From contig CAMARL010000016.1 of assembly GCA_945860325.1 (NCBI GenBank), positions 1 through 18,753 of the forward strand: a DNA stretch of 18,753 nucleotides, in the 5' to 3' direction. Shown here piece after piece: positions 1 to 7,129 of the stretch. The DNA is from Spirosoma fluviale (GTDB lineage Bacteria; Bacteroidota; Bacteroidia; Cytophagales; Spirosomataceae). The notes under the pieces were generated by a model, which saw only the letters and a list, made by a program, of their open reading frames with translations, was not told the origin of the DNA and did not search any database. A program made the position numbers and the translations under genes. Positions within the stretch are counted from its first letter, which is position 1; each line of letters starts with the position of its first letter.

Positions 1-426
1 GGAGATATTTTTGGTAGTTGTCGTTGTGATTGCGGTGCTCAGTTGCACGCCGCTATGGGAATGGTCGAAAAAGAAGGGAAAGGAGTGATTTTATATATGT
101 TCCAAGAAGGTCGTGGCATCGGATTGTTAAATAAATTAAAGGCTTATAAATTGCAAGAGCTTGGTCGGGATACGGTTGAGGCCAATTTGGAGTTGGGCTT
201 TTCGATGGATGAGCGTGATTATGGAGTAGGAGCTCAAATTCTTCGTGATTTGGGGGCACATAAAATCAGGTTGATTTCGAATAATCCTAAAAAACGGGCC
301 GGTTTATTAGGCTATGGCCTTGAAATAGTGGAATCGATTCCGATTGAGATTGCGCCCAACAAGCACAATGAAAAGTACTTGGAGACGAAGCGGGATAAGA
401 TGGGGCATTCCATTTTAAGTAAATAA
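1..426 (+). CDS. ribA: GTP cyclohydrolase II, C-terminal part (5'-truncated by window)
   Basis: The reading frame is open from base 1 and ends with TAA at 424-426, giving 141 visible residues. GTP cyclohydrolase II opens the guanine ring of GTP to give 2,5-diamino-6-ribosylamino-4(3H)-pyrimidinone 5'-phosphate, formate and pyrophosphate, the first step of riboflavin synthesis in the cytoplasm. Seen: the CDCG segment with two of the three zinc cysteines (visible C9, C11), the EGRGIGL substrate loop (about 37-43), DTVEANLELGF (about 58-68), NNPKK (about 95-99) and the C-terminal KMGH. The first zinc cysteine should lie just upstream of the window. In Bacteroidota this domain is often the C-terminal half of a bifunctional RibBA with 3,4-dihydroxy-2-butanone-4-phosphate synthase. 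The missing N-terminus means RibA and RibBA cannot be told apart. A terminator follows 16 bases downstream. Confidence 0.95.
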   Translation, partial: GDIFGSCRCDCGAQLHAAMGMVEKEGKGVILYMFQEGRGIGLLNKLKAYKLQELGRDTVEANLELGFSMDERDYGVGAQILRDLGAHKIRLISNNPKKRAGLLGYGLEIVESIPIEIAPNKHNEKYLETKRDKMGHSILSK

Positions 427-442
427 AAGCTATAAAACAGAG

Positions 443-476
443 AAAAGGCCGAAGGATATTAATTCTTCGGCCTTTT
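443..476. terminator. Bidirectional Rho-independent terminator
   Basis: An inverted repeat pairs AAAAGGCCGAAG (443-454) with CTTCGGCCTTTT (465-476), with up to two further weak pairs toward the loop. On the plus strand T's run from 473 to 479, fitting termination of the riboflavin gene ending at 426. On the minus strand the stem also ends in TTTT, so it can serve the convergent prohibitin-like gene ending at 521. It is the only strong hairpin between the two genes. Confidence 0.9.
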
Positions 477-520
477 TTTATAGATCTAAATCACTGAAAA
501 TTAGCATGATTTTACTGATT

Positions 521-1426
521 TTAATTGTTGCCCAATATAATAGGTGTTCCTTTAGAACTTCCCATGATAATCACTTTCGCATTAGGCGATTTAGCTAATT
601 CTTTTTGAGCTATAATCGACTCATATTGCAATTGTTTGTCACTCAATCCCGTAGATAATATTTTTTGATAATCTGCAATTCCCTGAGCTTCAACTCGTTT
701 TCTTTCGGCTTCTTGCTTTTCTTTTTGAAGGACAAATTGCATTTTTTGAGCATCCTGTTCCGCATTAATTTTAGATTCAATTGTTTGCTTGACTGAATTG
801 GGCAAATTAATGTTTCTGATTAGGAGCTGCTCCAATACTAAGCCACGTTTCTTGAAGTTCTTTTCGATATCATTGTAAATACGTGTTTGGAATTCATTTC
901 TTTTTAATGAATACAATGCCACGGCATCGTAATAAACAGCATTATCACGGATCATGGTTCTTGTAATGGGGCGAACCACTTTATTTTTATAATCTTCGCC
1001 TATTTCCTTTAAAATTTTAGGTGCGTCAGAAGGCAAAATTCTAAACAAAACCGTTAGGTCGACCACCACTTCTAAACCGTCTGCTGTTAGAACCCGAATA
1101 GCATCATCACCAGATTTATCTCCTTCATCATGGACGGCCGACATCGTATAATTTTGAGTTTTAGAATCAAAAATATAGACATTTGCAATTGGGTTCACAA
1201 AATTCAATCCACTGGATAATGTTTCTGGAACCACTTTTCCAAATACACTTTGCACTCCCACTTCTCCTGCATCTATTTGCTTAACAGCAGAAGTTAATAA
1301 GCCAATGAGGGCAAATACAATACCGACAATTTTGAATGTTGGGCTATATTTTGAAAATACGAGATTGGGGCTACCAATACCTTGTCCTGCTAAATAAAGG
1401 ACGATTCCGACAATAATTAAAAACAT
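521..1426 (-). CDS. Prohibitin/SPFH (band 7) family membrane protein
   Basis: A 301-residue protein of the prohibitin type. The N-terminus has two hydrophobic segments (about 1-15 and 31-48). An SPFH/band 7 domain follows (about 49-230), opening with IDAGEVGVQSVFGKV and containing GLNFVNPI. A charged helical stretch (about 205-265, rich in E, K, Q and A) should form a coiled coil, and the tail ends in a hydrophobic IIMGSSKGTPIILG. Prohibitin-like proteins assemble into large membrane rings and scaffolds, and in some bacteria accompany FtsH-type proteases. No protease gene is adjacent, so the partner here is unknown. The gene is convergent with the riboflavin gene and divergent from the ABC ATPase gene, with about 124 bases between the two starts. 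The ATG at 1424-1426 opens directly into the first hydrophobic segment. I see no convincing promoter; TATATTTA lies on this strand at 1451-1458 without an upstream partner. Confidence 0.88.
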   Translation of the reverse strand: MFLIIVGIVLYLAGQGIGSPNLVFSKYSPTFKIVGIVFALIGLLTSAVKQIDAGEVGVQSVFGKVVPETLSSGLNFVNPIANVYIFDSKTQNYTMSAVHDEGDKSGDDAIRVLTADGLEVVVDLTVLFRILPSDAPKILKEIGEDYKNKVVRPITRTMIRDNAVYYDAVALYSLKRNEFQTRIYNDIEKNFKKRGLVLEQLLIRNINLPNSVKQTIESKINAEQDAQKMQFVLQKEKQEAERKRVEAQGIADYQKILSTGLSDKQLQYESIIAQKELAKSPNAKVIIMGSSKGTPIILGNN

Positions 1427-1511
1427 AGTGATTGGGTTTAATGAGTTGAGTAAATATAATAAACCAATTTACACATTTTTTTGAATCACTCCATCTAATT
1501 AGTCAAGGGTA

Positions 1512-1547
1512 TTTGTGTTTATTTTTAATAAAATATACCTAATTTTG
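1512..1547 (+). promoter_or_regulatory. Candidate Bacteroidota promoter, possibly giving a leaderless mRNA
   Basis: TAATTTTG at 1540-1547 matches the Bacteroidota -7 consensus TAnnTTTG exactly. A TTTG at 1512-1515 could be the -33 element, but the 24-base spacer is slightly longer than the usual 17-23. The G of the -7 box is only three bases before the ATG at 1551, so transcription should begin at or next to that start codon. This would give a leaderless or nearly leaderless transcript for the ATPase-murB pair. Confidence 0.5.
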
Positions 1548-1550
1548 AGC

Positions 1551-2279
1551 ATGATTGAAATTAAAGGCATACACAAGAAATTTGAGGGGAGAGTCATTCT
1601 TGATGGCGTGAGTGGTGTATTCAAACAAGGAATGACGAACATGGTGATCGGGGGTAGTGGTACAGGAAAAAGTGTTTTATTGAAATGTATGATTGGGATT
1701 TTAGCACCCGAAAAAGGTCATGTACTTTACGATGGAAGAGACTTTATAAATGCAGACCAGGAAACAGTTAAGGCCATTCGGAGGGAGATGGGGGTGCTTT
1801 TTCAAGGTGGAGCTCTTTTCGATTCAAAAACGGTGTTGGAAAATGTTCGATTTCCTTTAGATACGCTGACTTCGCAAGGTTTAGAAGAAAAAACAGAGCA
1901 GGCTATGTTATGTTTAAAAAGAGTAGGCTTAGAGGCTGCTGCGAATCAAATGCCCTCTGAAATTTCAGGTGGAATGAAAAAACGGGTGGGTATAGCAAGA
2001 GCTATTGTGATGAATCCTAAATATCTTTTTTGCGATGAACCTAACTCCGGGTTAGACCCATTGACCGCTGTGAAAATTGACCTTTTGATTCAGGAAATAA
2101 CGGTTGAATATGGAATTACGACTATTGTGATTTCTCATGATATGAATTCTGTCATGCGAATGGGGCAATACATTATGTTTTTGAAGGATGGAAAAAAGAT
2201 GTGGGAGGGAAATGCTACCAATATGATGTCGAATGCGGTACCTGAATTGCAAGAATTTTTATCGACCAAATTAATTTAA
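1551..2279 (+). CDS. ABC transporter ATP-binding protein, MlaF-like
   Basis: A 242-residue ABC ATPase. Seen: Walker A GGSGTGKS (34-41), Q-loop LFQGGALFDS (about 83-92), signature ISGGMKKRVGIARA (138-151), Walker B YLFCDEP with catalytic E163, D-loop SGLDP (166-170) and switch H196 in ISHDM. The Q-loop GGALFDS-TVLENV pattern and the SGGM signature are typical of MlaF/Mkl ATPases, which drive phospholipid or lipid movement between inner and outer membranes with an MlaE permease and an MCE-domain MlaD. Neither partner is adjacent, so the substrate is uncertain. I chose ATG 1551 over an in-frame GTG at 1515: homology starts at MIEIKGIHKKFEG, and the extra 12 residues would be encoded by the putative promoter. 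murB starts one base after the stop, implying translational coupling. Confidence 0.9.
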   Translation: MIEIKGIHKKFEGRVILDGVSGVFKQGMTNMVIGGSGTGKSVLLKCMIGILAPEKGHVLYDGRDFINADQETVKAIRREMGVLFQGGALFDSKTVLENVRFPLDTLTSQGLEEKTEQAMLCLKRVGLEAAANQMPSEISGGMKKRVGIARAIVMNPKYLFCDEPNSGLDPLTAVKIDLLIQEITVEYGITTIVISHDMNSVMRMGQYIMFLKDGKKMWEGNATNMMSNAVPELQEFLSTKLI

Positions 2280-2280
2280 A

Positions 2281-3321
2281 ATGCCTAAATCTAATTCAGT
2301 TCCACAGGTGTTTGAAAACTATTCTTTAAAAGAATACAATACCTTTGGGATTGATGTTAAGGCTCAATATTTCACAATCATTTCGAGTTTGGAATCTTAT
2401 GTGGCCTTGTTAAAAGCGGGCCAATACGCACATGTTCTACATCTATTTTTAGGAGGAGGAAGTAATATTTTATGTACCAAGGATATCGATGCCCTGGTTG
2501 TCAAGAATGAAATCAAAGGTTTCGAAGTAATTCAAGAAGATGCCGACCACGTTATTTTACGAAGTGGTGCGGGGGAGTCTTGGGATGAATTGGTGAGCTA
2601 TGCCGTACAACATAATTGGTCAGGTATAGAGAATCTAGCCCTTATCCCAGGGACTGTTGGCGCCGCTCCTATGCAAAATATAGGTGCTTATGGAGTTGAA
2701 ATCAAAGATACTTTCGATCATCTGGAGGCTTTGAATTTGGATACTTTGGTTGTGGAACGATTTGAAAAATCTCAATGTCAGTTTGGCTATCGGGAAAGTT
2801 ATTTTAAACATGCGGGGAAGGGTAAATACCTCATCTCAACGGTTTGTTTAAAATTAAGTAAAAAGCCCAATATTAAAACTTCGTATGGGGCCATTCAAAC
2901 AGTTTTGAATGCAAAAGGTATCGATAACCCTAGCATTAGCGATATCTCTAACGTGGTGATTGAAATTAGGAAAAGTAAATTGCCAGACCCTAAAGAGATT
3001 GGAAATTCAGGAAGTTTTTTTAAGAATCCAACGGTTACCTCTGAAGAAGCTCATCGTTTGATAAATGCGTACCCTGGGATACCTAATTATCCTGTCGAGG
3101 GGAGTAAAGACATTAAATTTCCTGCTGGCTGGTTCATTGAACAGGCAGGTTGGAAAGGTTATCGAGACGGAGATGCGGGTGTACATGTAAATCAGGCTTT
3201 GGTATTGGTTAATTATGGACAGGCAACCGGTAGTCAAATCCAACAAATTGCAGAAAAAATTAATGCTTCCGTCTTTGAAAAATTTGGAATTTCCCTTGAA
3301 ACCGAAGTGAATATTTATTGA
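2281..3321 (+). CDS. murB: UDP-N-acetylenolpyruvoylglucosamine reductase
   Basis: A 346-residue, E. coli-length (type I) MurB. It reduces UDP-GlcNAc-enolpyruvate to UDP-MurNAc with NADPH and FAD, the second committed step of cytoplasmic peptidoglycan precursor synthesis. Seen: N-terminal YNTFGIDVKAQYF, FAD-binding GGGSN (58-62), PGTVGAAPMQNIGAYG (123-138), the type I YRES motif with R171 (equivalent of E. coli R159), GNSGSFFKNP with proton donor S245 (E. coli S229), and ETEV near the end with E342 (E. coli E325). All catalytic residues are present. The ATG is one base after the ATPase stop, so it is probably cotranscribed and translationally coupled with that gene. At the 3' end the TGA (3319-3321) is one base from the stop of the convergent HhH/barrel gene, with no terminator visible. 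Confidence 0.97.
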   Translation: MPKSNSVPQVFENYSLKEYNTFGIDVKAQYFTIISSLESYVALLKAGQYAHVLHLFLGGGSNILCTKDIDALVVKNEIKGFEVIQEDADHVILRSGAGESWDELVSYAVQHNWSGIENLALIPGTVGAAPMQNIGAYGVEIKDTFDHLEALNLDTLVVERFEKSQCQFGYRESYFKHAGKGKYLISTVCLKLSKKPNIKTSYGAIQTVLNAKGIDNPSISDISNVVIEIRKSKLPDPKEIGNSGSFFKNPTVTSEEAHRLINAYPGIPNYPVEGSKDIKFPAGWFIEQAGWKGYRDGDAGVHVNQALVLVNYGQATGSQIQQIAEKINASVFEKFGISLETEVNIY

Positions 3322-3322
3322 C

Positions 3323-5278
3323 CTAAATAGTTAGTTGGCACTGAAACGTCACATCTGTTTTATGTGATCCACTAATCAGCTCTAGGCTTGAGCCAATTTC
3401 CTCACGATCTATGTAGTTTGTCCTTCCAATTTTCAGAGAAAACGTTGAATTTTTGGTCCATTTATAATCTAACACGAGGCAATTTCTAAAGCCATGTCCA
3501 TAATAGGCGGGGAGTGAAAATGATAGCGGGACACCTACTTCATAGGCATACAATCTTGAATCATAGGAGGTAGAACTTACAAACCCGATCCTTAATTGAA
3601 CTCCTAAAGAATGTATTTGGTATTTGACATCTTGCAGGATCAGCAAACCTGTTTCGTTTGTGTTTGCGCCTAGCAGTAGGCATGTCATAATACGTGTGTG
3701 GAAATCTAGCTTTTTGGCTCTAAACTGATGTAAGTCTATGCTCGTTTGTATTAAATGATTTCGTGTAAGTTCCTTGTTACTCCGAGAAATATCATTTTGT
3801 TTAGACGTCCATTTTAGTTGGGTAAAAAACGAATATTTCCCTCTTTTTTCCCATTGGTATCGGGTCAAGCATTCCCATCCCCATGAATTCAGTTGGGATA
3901 CTTCATATTTTAACCCCGGGAACCTAAAAATATCTAGGTAACTCGATAGTTTATTTCTTTTGTTAAAAGTGATTTGATTCCCGACGAATAAGCCCATTTC
4001 ATTGGTTGTTTCTGCACTTTCTCCTATCCCTTGAGCTTTAGGGCTAAAATAGGAGGGTGCGTAATATCGAATTAGGTAGGACAAATCTATTTTTTTAGAA
4101 ACGGCAAAGGCTCCGCCTTGGATAAGGGAGAAGTGATTTTCAGGCATCCAGGCAAATTCTCCAGTAAAGTGAATTGTTTGTATAGGGGCTTGAAAGCTAA
4201 TAGAATAATTTTGAACTGCTTTTCCGGACCAAGAATTCACCTTGTAGGCCAAAAGTGATTTTGATTTTTCTAAAGAAAATAGTGTATGGGATAGATTAAA
4301 TTGAATAGCCAAATGGGTGGGTTTGTGAGTCCATTGCATACTTCCACCCCAAGCGGTTTCTTGAACATTTGAATGATGAGATAATTCGGTGGTTGTTCTG
4401 TGGTATCCGTCCTCAATCCATGAATTGATTTTTTTAGAATTCGTAGTGCTGTCGGAACTCAAGCTAGCGTCCAAATTTCTTAAAGAGCCATAGGCTTGAA
4501 AATTAAATGAACCCAGATGAAATTGGACATTTAATCCACGATAGAAAGAAGTTTCCCCACTGGATGTATACGGAATTGCGCCCAAATGAAATTTTTGTGT
4601 GGCTTTAATGCTTTCAAAACTTTTGCCTAATGAAAAACCACCTGATTGGACTAGGCCTTGTCCCCATTGATTGATGAAATCTCCAATGATTATTTTATCG
4701 ACCCAACGGTTTGGCTTAATTTCGATAAAAACGCTTTTGAAATCAAGGTAATTAACTTCTCCGGCGTCTTTTTGGATTAAAGCTCCTATGCGCAAGTAGG
4801 TATTTAATTGGCCTCGATATCGAGCTAATTGGCCCCAGGAATTACCCAAATACCTCGTTTTACTTCTAGAATCTTTAGGGCTAAATCCTTTTTTTTCTTC
4901 TACGGTTTTTTCGTTTCTGATAAGTAATTGATGTTTCGCTCCTTGAAGGTCATACCACTTTTTGTTTATTTTATCGCACCTTAAAAATGGTTTTATCTTT
5001 TTTAAAAGTGGAATGTCCCAGCCATTAATTGTTTGAAGTTCGTAGATGGATTCAAAGTAATGAATCTGAGTCCTATGCGCTATAAAGTTTACTATTTGGA
5101 TCGAAGTCAGGATTCCCAAAGCCGAAAGCTCATCCGCTGTTACTTCATTAATTTGTAAAGGATTTTGTAGAAAATAATTATAATTGGATTGCTTTTCTTC
5201 ATCGGCATAAACATCCGGTTGTTGGGCTAAAATGCCTTGAAAAGCAAGCATTAAAATTAAAACAAAAAGTAGTTTCAT
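3323..5278 (-). CDS. Helix-hairpin-helix protein with predicted outer-membrane beta-barrel
   Basis: A 651-residue protein of unknown function. Residues 1-18 form a signal peptide (MKLLFVLILMLAFQGILA, cleavage before QQ). Residues about 40-100 hold two ComEA/ComE-type helix-hairpin-helix units, visible as INEVTADELSALGILT with IVNFIAHR, then IYELQTINGWD with KKIKPFL. From about 115 to the end the sequence alternates hydrophobic and polar residues with many aromatics, as in a beta-barrel, and includes GDFINQWGQGLVQSGGFSLGKS (split here by domain, about 196-217) and a C-terminal strand. This architecture recurs in Bacteroidota as a long conserved hypothetical family. The HhH units would lie in the periplasm if the rest is a barrel. 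HhH often binds DNA, but binding here is inference. It lies 63 bases downstream of the acidic protein gene and is convergent with murB. Confidence 0.75.
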   Translation of the reverse strand: MKLLFVLILMLAFQGILAQQPDVYADEEKQSNYNYFLQNPLQINEVTADELSALGILTSIQIVNFIAHRTQIHYFESIYELQTINGWDIPLLKKIKPFLRCDKINKKWYDLQGAKHQLLIRNEKTVEEKKGFSPKDSRSKTRYLGNSWGQLARYRGQLNTYLRIGALIQKDAGEVNYLDFKSVFIEIKPNRWVDKIIIGDFINQWGQGLVQSGGFSLGKSFESIKATQKFHLGAIPYTSSGETSFYRGLNVQFHLGSFNFQAYGSLRNLDASLSSDSTTNSKKINSWIEDGYHRTTTELSHHSNVQETAWGGSMQWTHKPTHLAIQFNLSHTLFSLEKSKSLLAYKVNSWSGKAVQNYSISFQAPIQTIHFTGEFAWMPENHFSLIQGGAFAVSKKIDLSYLIRYYAPSYFSPKAQGIGESAETTNEMGLFVGNQITFNKRNKLSSYLDIFRFPGLKYEVSQLNSWGWECLTRYQWEKRGKYSFFTQLKWTSKQNDISRSNKELTRNHLIQTSIDLHQFRAKKLDFHTRIMTCLLLGANTNETGLLILQDVKYQIHSLGVQLRIGFVSSTSYDSRLYAYEVGVPLSFSLPAYYGHGFRNCLVLDYKWTKNSTFSLKIGRTNYIDREEIGSSLELISGSHKTDVTFQCQLTI

Positions 5279-5341
5279 TGTAAGTTGAAACTACTTCGTT
5301 TATTCTTGATAATAGGATCAAAAACTGATCATTTAGATCAC

Positions 5342-6376
5342 TTAACTGAATTTCCTTTCGATGAGTTCATAGAGTTCATTCCATAATTCTTGATTGTCAA
5401 CGCGTTGGAATGCGGAATATTTTGTTTGCAAAATTGATTTCCAATCGGTGGATTTATTAGCCTCATGGTCTATGAATTGAATGATTTGATCCAAATAGGT
5501 TGATTCTCCGTCAAATAAATTTTGAATGAAATTGATCTTTTGAAATAGGGGTAGAGTTTCAGCTAAGGAAGAAGTCATTTCGGTATGAATTCGATCTTTA
5601 AGGGAATTATCTTGATTAACTTGAAGTGTTTCAAAAACCTTTTCTTCAGGGGAATCCCCTAACATATCCAATATTTTTTTCTCAGAAGGCGCCTTGGACC
5701 CAATTTCTAAATTTAATACCGAAAATTCAATGTCTATGTGTTCAATGGTCGCCTCTGTTTTTTGTTCTTCCTCTAAAATAATTTCAGAGGTATTTTCTTG
5801 GTTTAAGTTTTGATCATTCTCGTGACTAAAATCTTCGGTTGGCTGTAGGTCAATGTTTTCATCTACCTCTGCAGCCTCATTTTCAATTTCAGGTGCAACT
5901 TCTTCTTCTTCAAAGGTGATTATGACTTCTTCATTGATCTCAATGACATCTTCAGTCAACCTGTCTTCTGGCATGTCCTCTAATGAATCAGCAGGGGAGC
6001 GATAATACACTTCAGCATTTAACAATTCCTCGAAAGACGGGTAAACTTCTTCTAAAGAATCTGGTTTAGCCTCGTCTGTTGTCCCGATTGTTTTGTTTGT
6101 TAAATCTTGAATCCAATCCAACCAAATTTTTTCAGGTAGGTATACATTGATTAGCAGACTTTGCATGGCAGAACCCCATTTTTCTGTAAACCTATTGGAT
6201 TCCCAATGGAAGTTAGGAAAAGTATGTTGGATGAAATCAGAATTGAGTTGATGCGTAAGCTCAGTTTGAATAATTTCTATAATGATCGGATTAATATCCC
6301 AATTCATGACCTCTTGGAAAGTGGTCAATGTTTCATTTTCGGACCAATAATGTGCAAATAAACTAGGTGTTTTCAT
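5342..6376 (-). CDS. Acidic protein of unknown function, disordered middle
   Basis: I do not recognise a named family for this 344-residue protein. Three parts can be seen: an N-terminal helical, aromatic-rich region (about 1-95, with many W, F, I and L); a strongly acidic, low-complexity middle (about 101-232, runs of E and D, including FEEEEV) that should be disordered; and a C-terminal helical region (about 274-344) with LPLFQKINFIQNLFDGES. That last pattern, a K/R-F-I-x-x-L-F-x-G-D/E-x-x-x-Y/F motif, recurs in short uncharacterised Bacteroidota proteins as I remember them. There is no signal peptide or membrane segment, so it is probably cytoplasmic. Its ATG follows the rnc stop by six bases, putting it in the acpP-fabF-rnc run. 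It may be an adaptor or scaffold; that is a guess. Confidence 0.7.
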   Translation of the reverse strand: MKTPSLFAHYWSENETLTTFQEVMNWDINPIIIEIIQTELTHQLNSDFIQHTFPNFHWESNRFTEKWGSAMQSLLINVYLPEKIWLDWIQDLTNKTIGTTDEAKPDSLEEVYPSFEELLNAEVYYRSPADSLEDMPEDRLTEDVIEINEEVIITFEEEEVAPEIENEAAEVDENIDLQPTEDFSHENDQNLNQENTSEIILEEEQKTEATIEHIDIEFSVLNLEIGSKAPSEKKILDMLGDSPEEKVFETLQVNQDNSLKDRIHTEMTSSLAETLPLFQKINFIQNLFDGESTYLDQIIQFIDHEANKSTDWKSILQTKYSAFQRVDNQELWNELYELIERKFS

Positions 6377-6382
6377 GGGAGT

Positions 6383-7126
6383 TTATTTTATGCCCAACTC
6401 TTCACAAGCTTTCATCGCTGCAGTTTGTTCGGCTTTCTTTTTTGAATATCCTTTTCCTTCTGAGATTTTTTCTCCGTCAAGAAGGACGAAAGCGGTAAAT
6501 TCTTTATTGTGGTGCAAACCTTCCTCTTCCAGAGTGAATTGGGCTTTCTTGCCCTCTTTTTGTGCCCATTCGATGAGCAATGATTTGAAATTAGGGTTGT
6601 TTTGAACGACAATTTCTAAATCAAAATATTGTGTCAATATTTTGCTAATGATAAAATTTTGGGTGAAGGCAAAGCCTTTGTCTAAGTAGACGGCGCCAAT
6701 AAATGCCTCTAGCGCATCTCCATACAAACTGGAGCGAGACAAGATTGTTTTTTTCTGATTTTCGTATTCGATGACTTCGTCTAGTCCTAATTTCCGGCCA
6801 AGCACATTGAGGGATTCTCTGCTGACCATTCTTGACCTAATCTCTGTTAAAAATCCTTCGTCTTTAAATGGAAATTTTTTAAATAGATAGGCAGCGGTTA
6901 TCATTCCTAATACGGAATCGCCTAAAAATTCGAGTCTTTCGTTGGACTCTTTGTATGATTTAGCCACGCTATCCTTGGATGCCGAGGCGTGTAAAAATGC
7001 TAATCGGTATAAATTAAGATTATTAGGTGATGAGCCTAATAAATGCGTCACTGATTTTTTTAGAAATTTCTCTCTTAGGTCTATGGTATTTGGGTTAATC
7101 CAACTTAAAAGAGTTTTTAGGGGCAT
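6383..7126 (-). CDS. rnc: Ribonuclease III
   Basis: A 247-residue RNase III, which cuts double-stranded RNA in rRNA precursors and structured mRNAs using magnesium. Seen: the signature NERLEFLGDS (62-71) with E63, E66 and D70; the second catalytic segment GDALEAFIGAVYLDKG (136-151) with D137 and E140; and a C-terminal dsRNA-binding domain (about 177-246) ending in the basic GYSKKKAEQTAAMKA helix. All metal ligands of the E. coli enzyme (E38, E41, D45, D114, E117) have counterparts. It is longer than E. coli Rnc (226) through an N-terminal extension of about 20 residues. The ATG is three bases after the fabF stop, so it is cotranscribed with fabF, an arrangement common in Bacteroidota. The acidic protein gene starts six bases after its stop. 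Confidence 0.97.
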   Translation of the reverse strand: MPLKTLLSWINPNTIDLREKFLKKSVTHLLGSSPNNLNLYRLAFLHASASKDSVAKSYKESNERLEFLGDSVLGMITAAYLFKKFPFKDEGFLTEIRSRMVSRESLNVLGRKLGLDEVIEYENQKKTILSRSSLYGDALEAFIGAVYLDKGFAFTQNFIISKILTQYFDLEIVVQNNPNFKSLLIEWAQKEGKKAQFTLEEEGLHHNKEFTAFVLLDGEKISEGKGYSKKKAEQTAAMKACEELGIK

Positions 7127-7129
7127 AAA

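Noticed and set aside
1515..1550. GTG start extending the ABC ATPase by 12 residues
   Set aside because: The extension would be encoded by the putative promoter, and family homology begins at the ATG at 1551.
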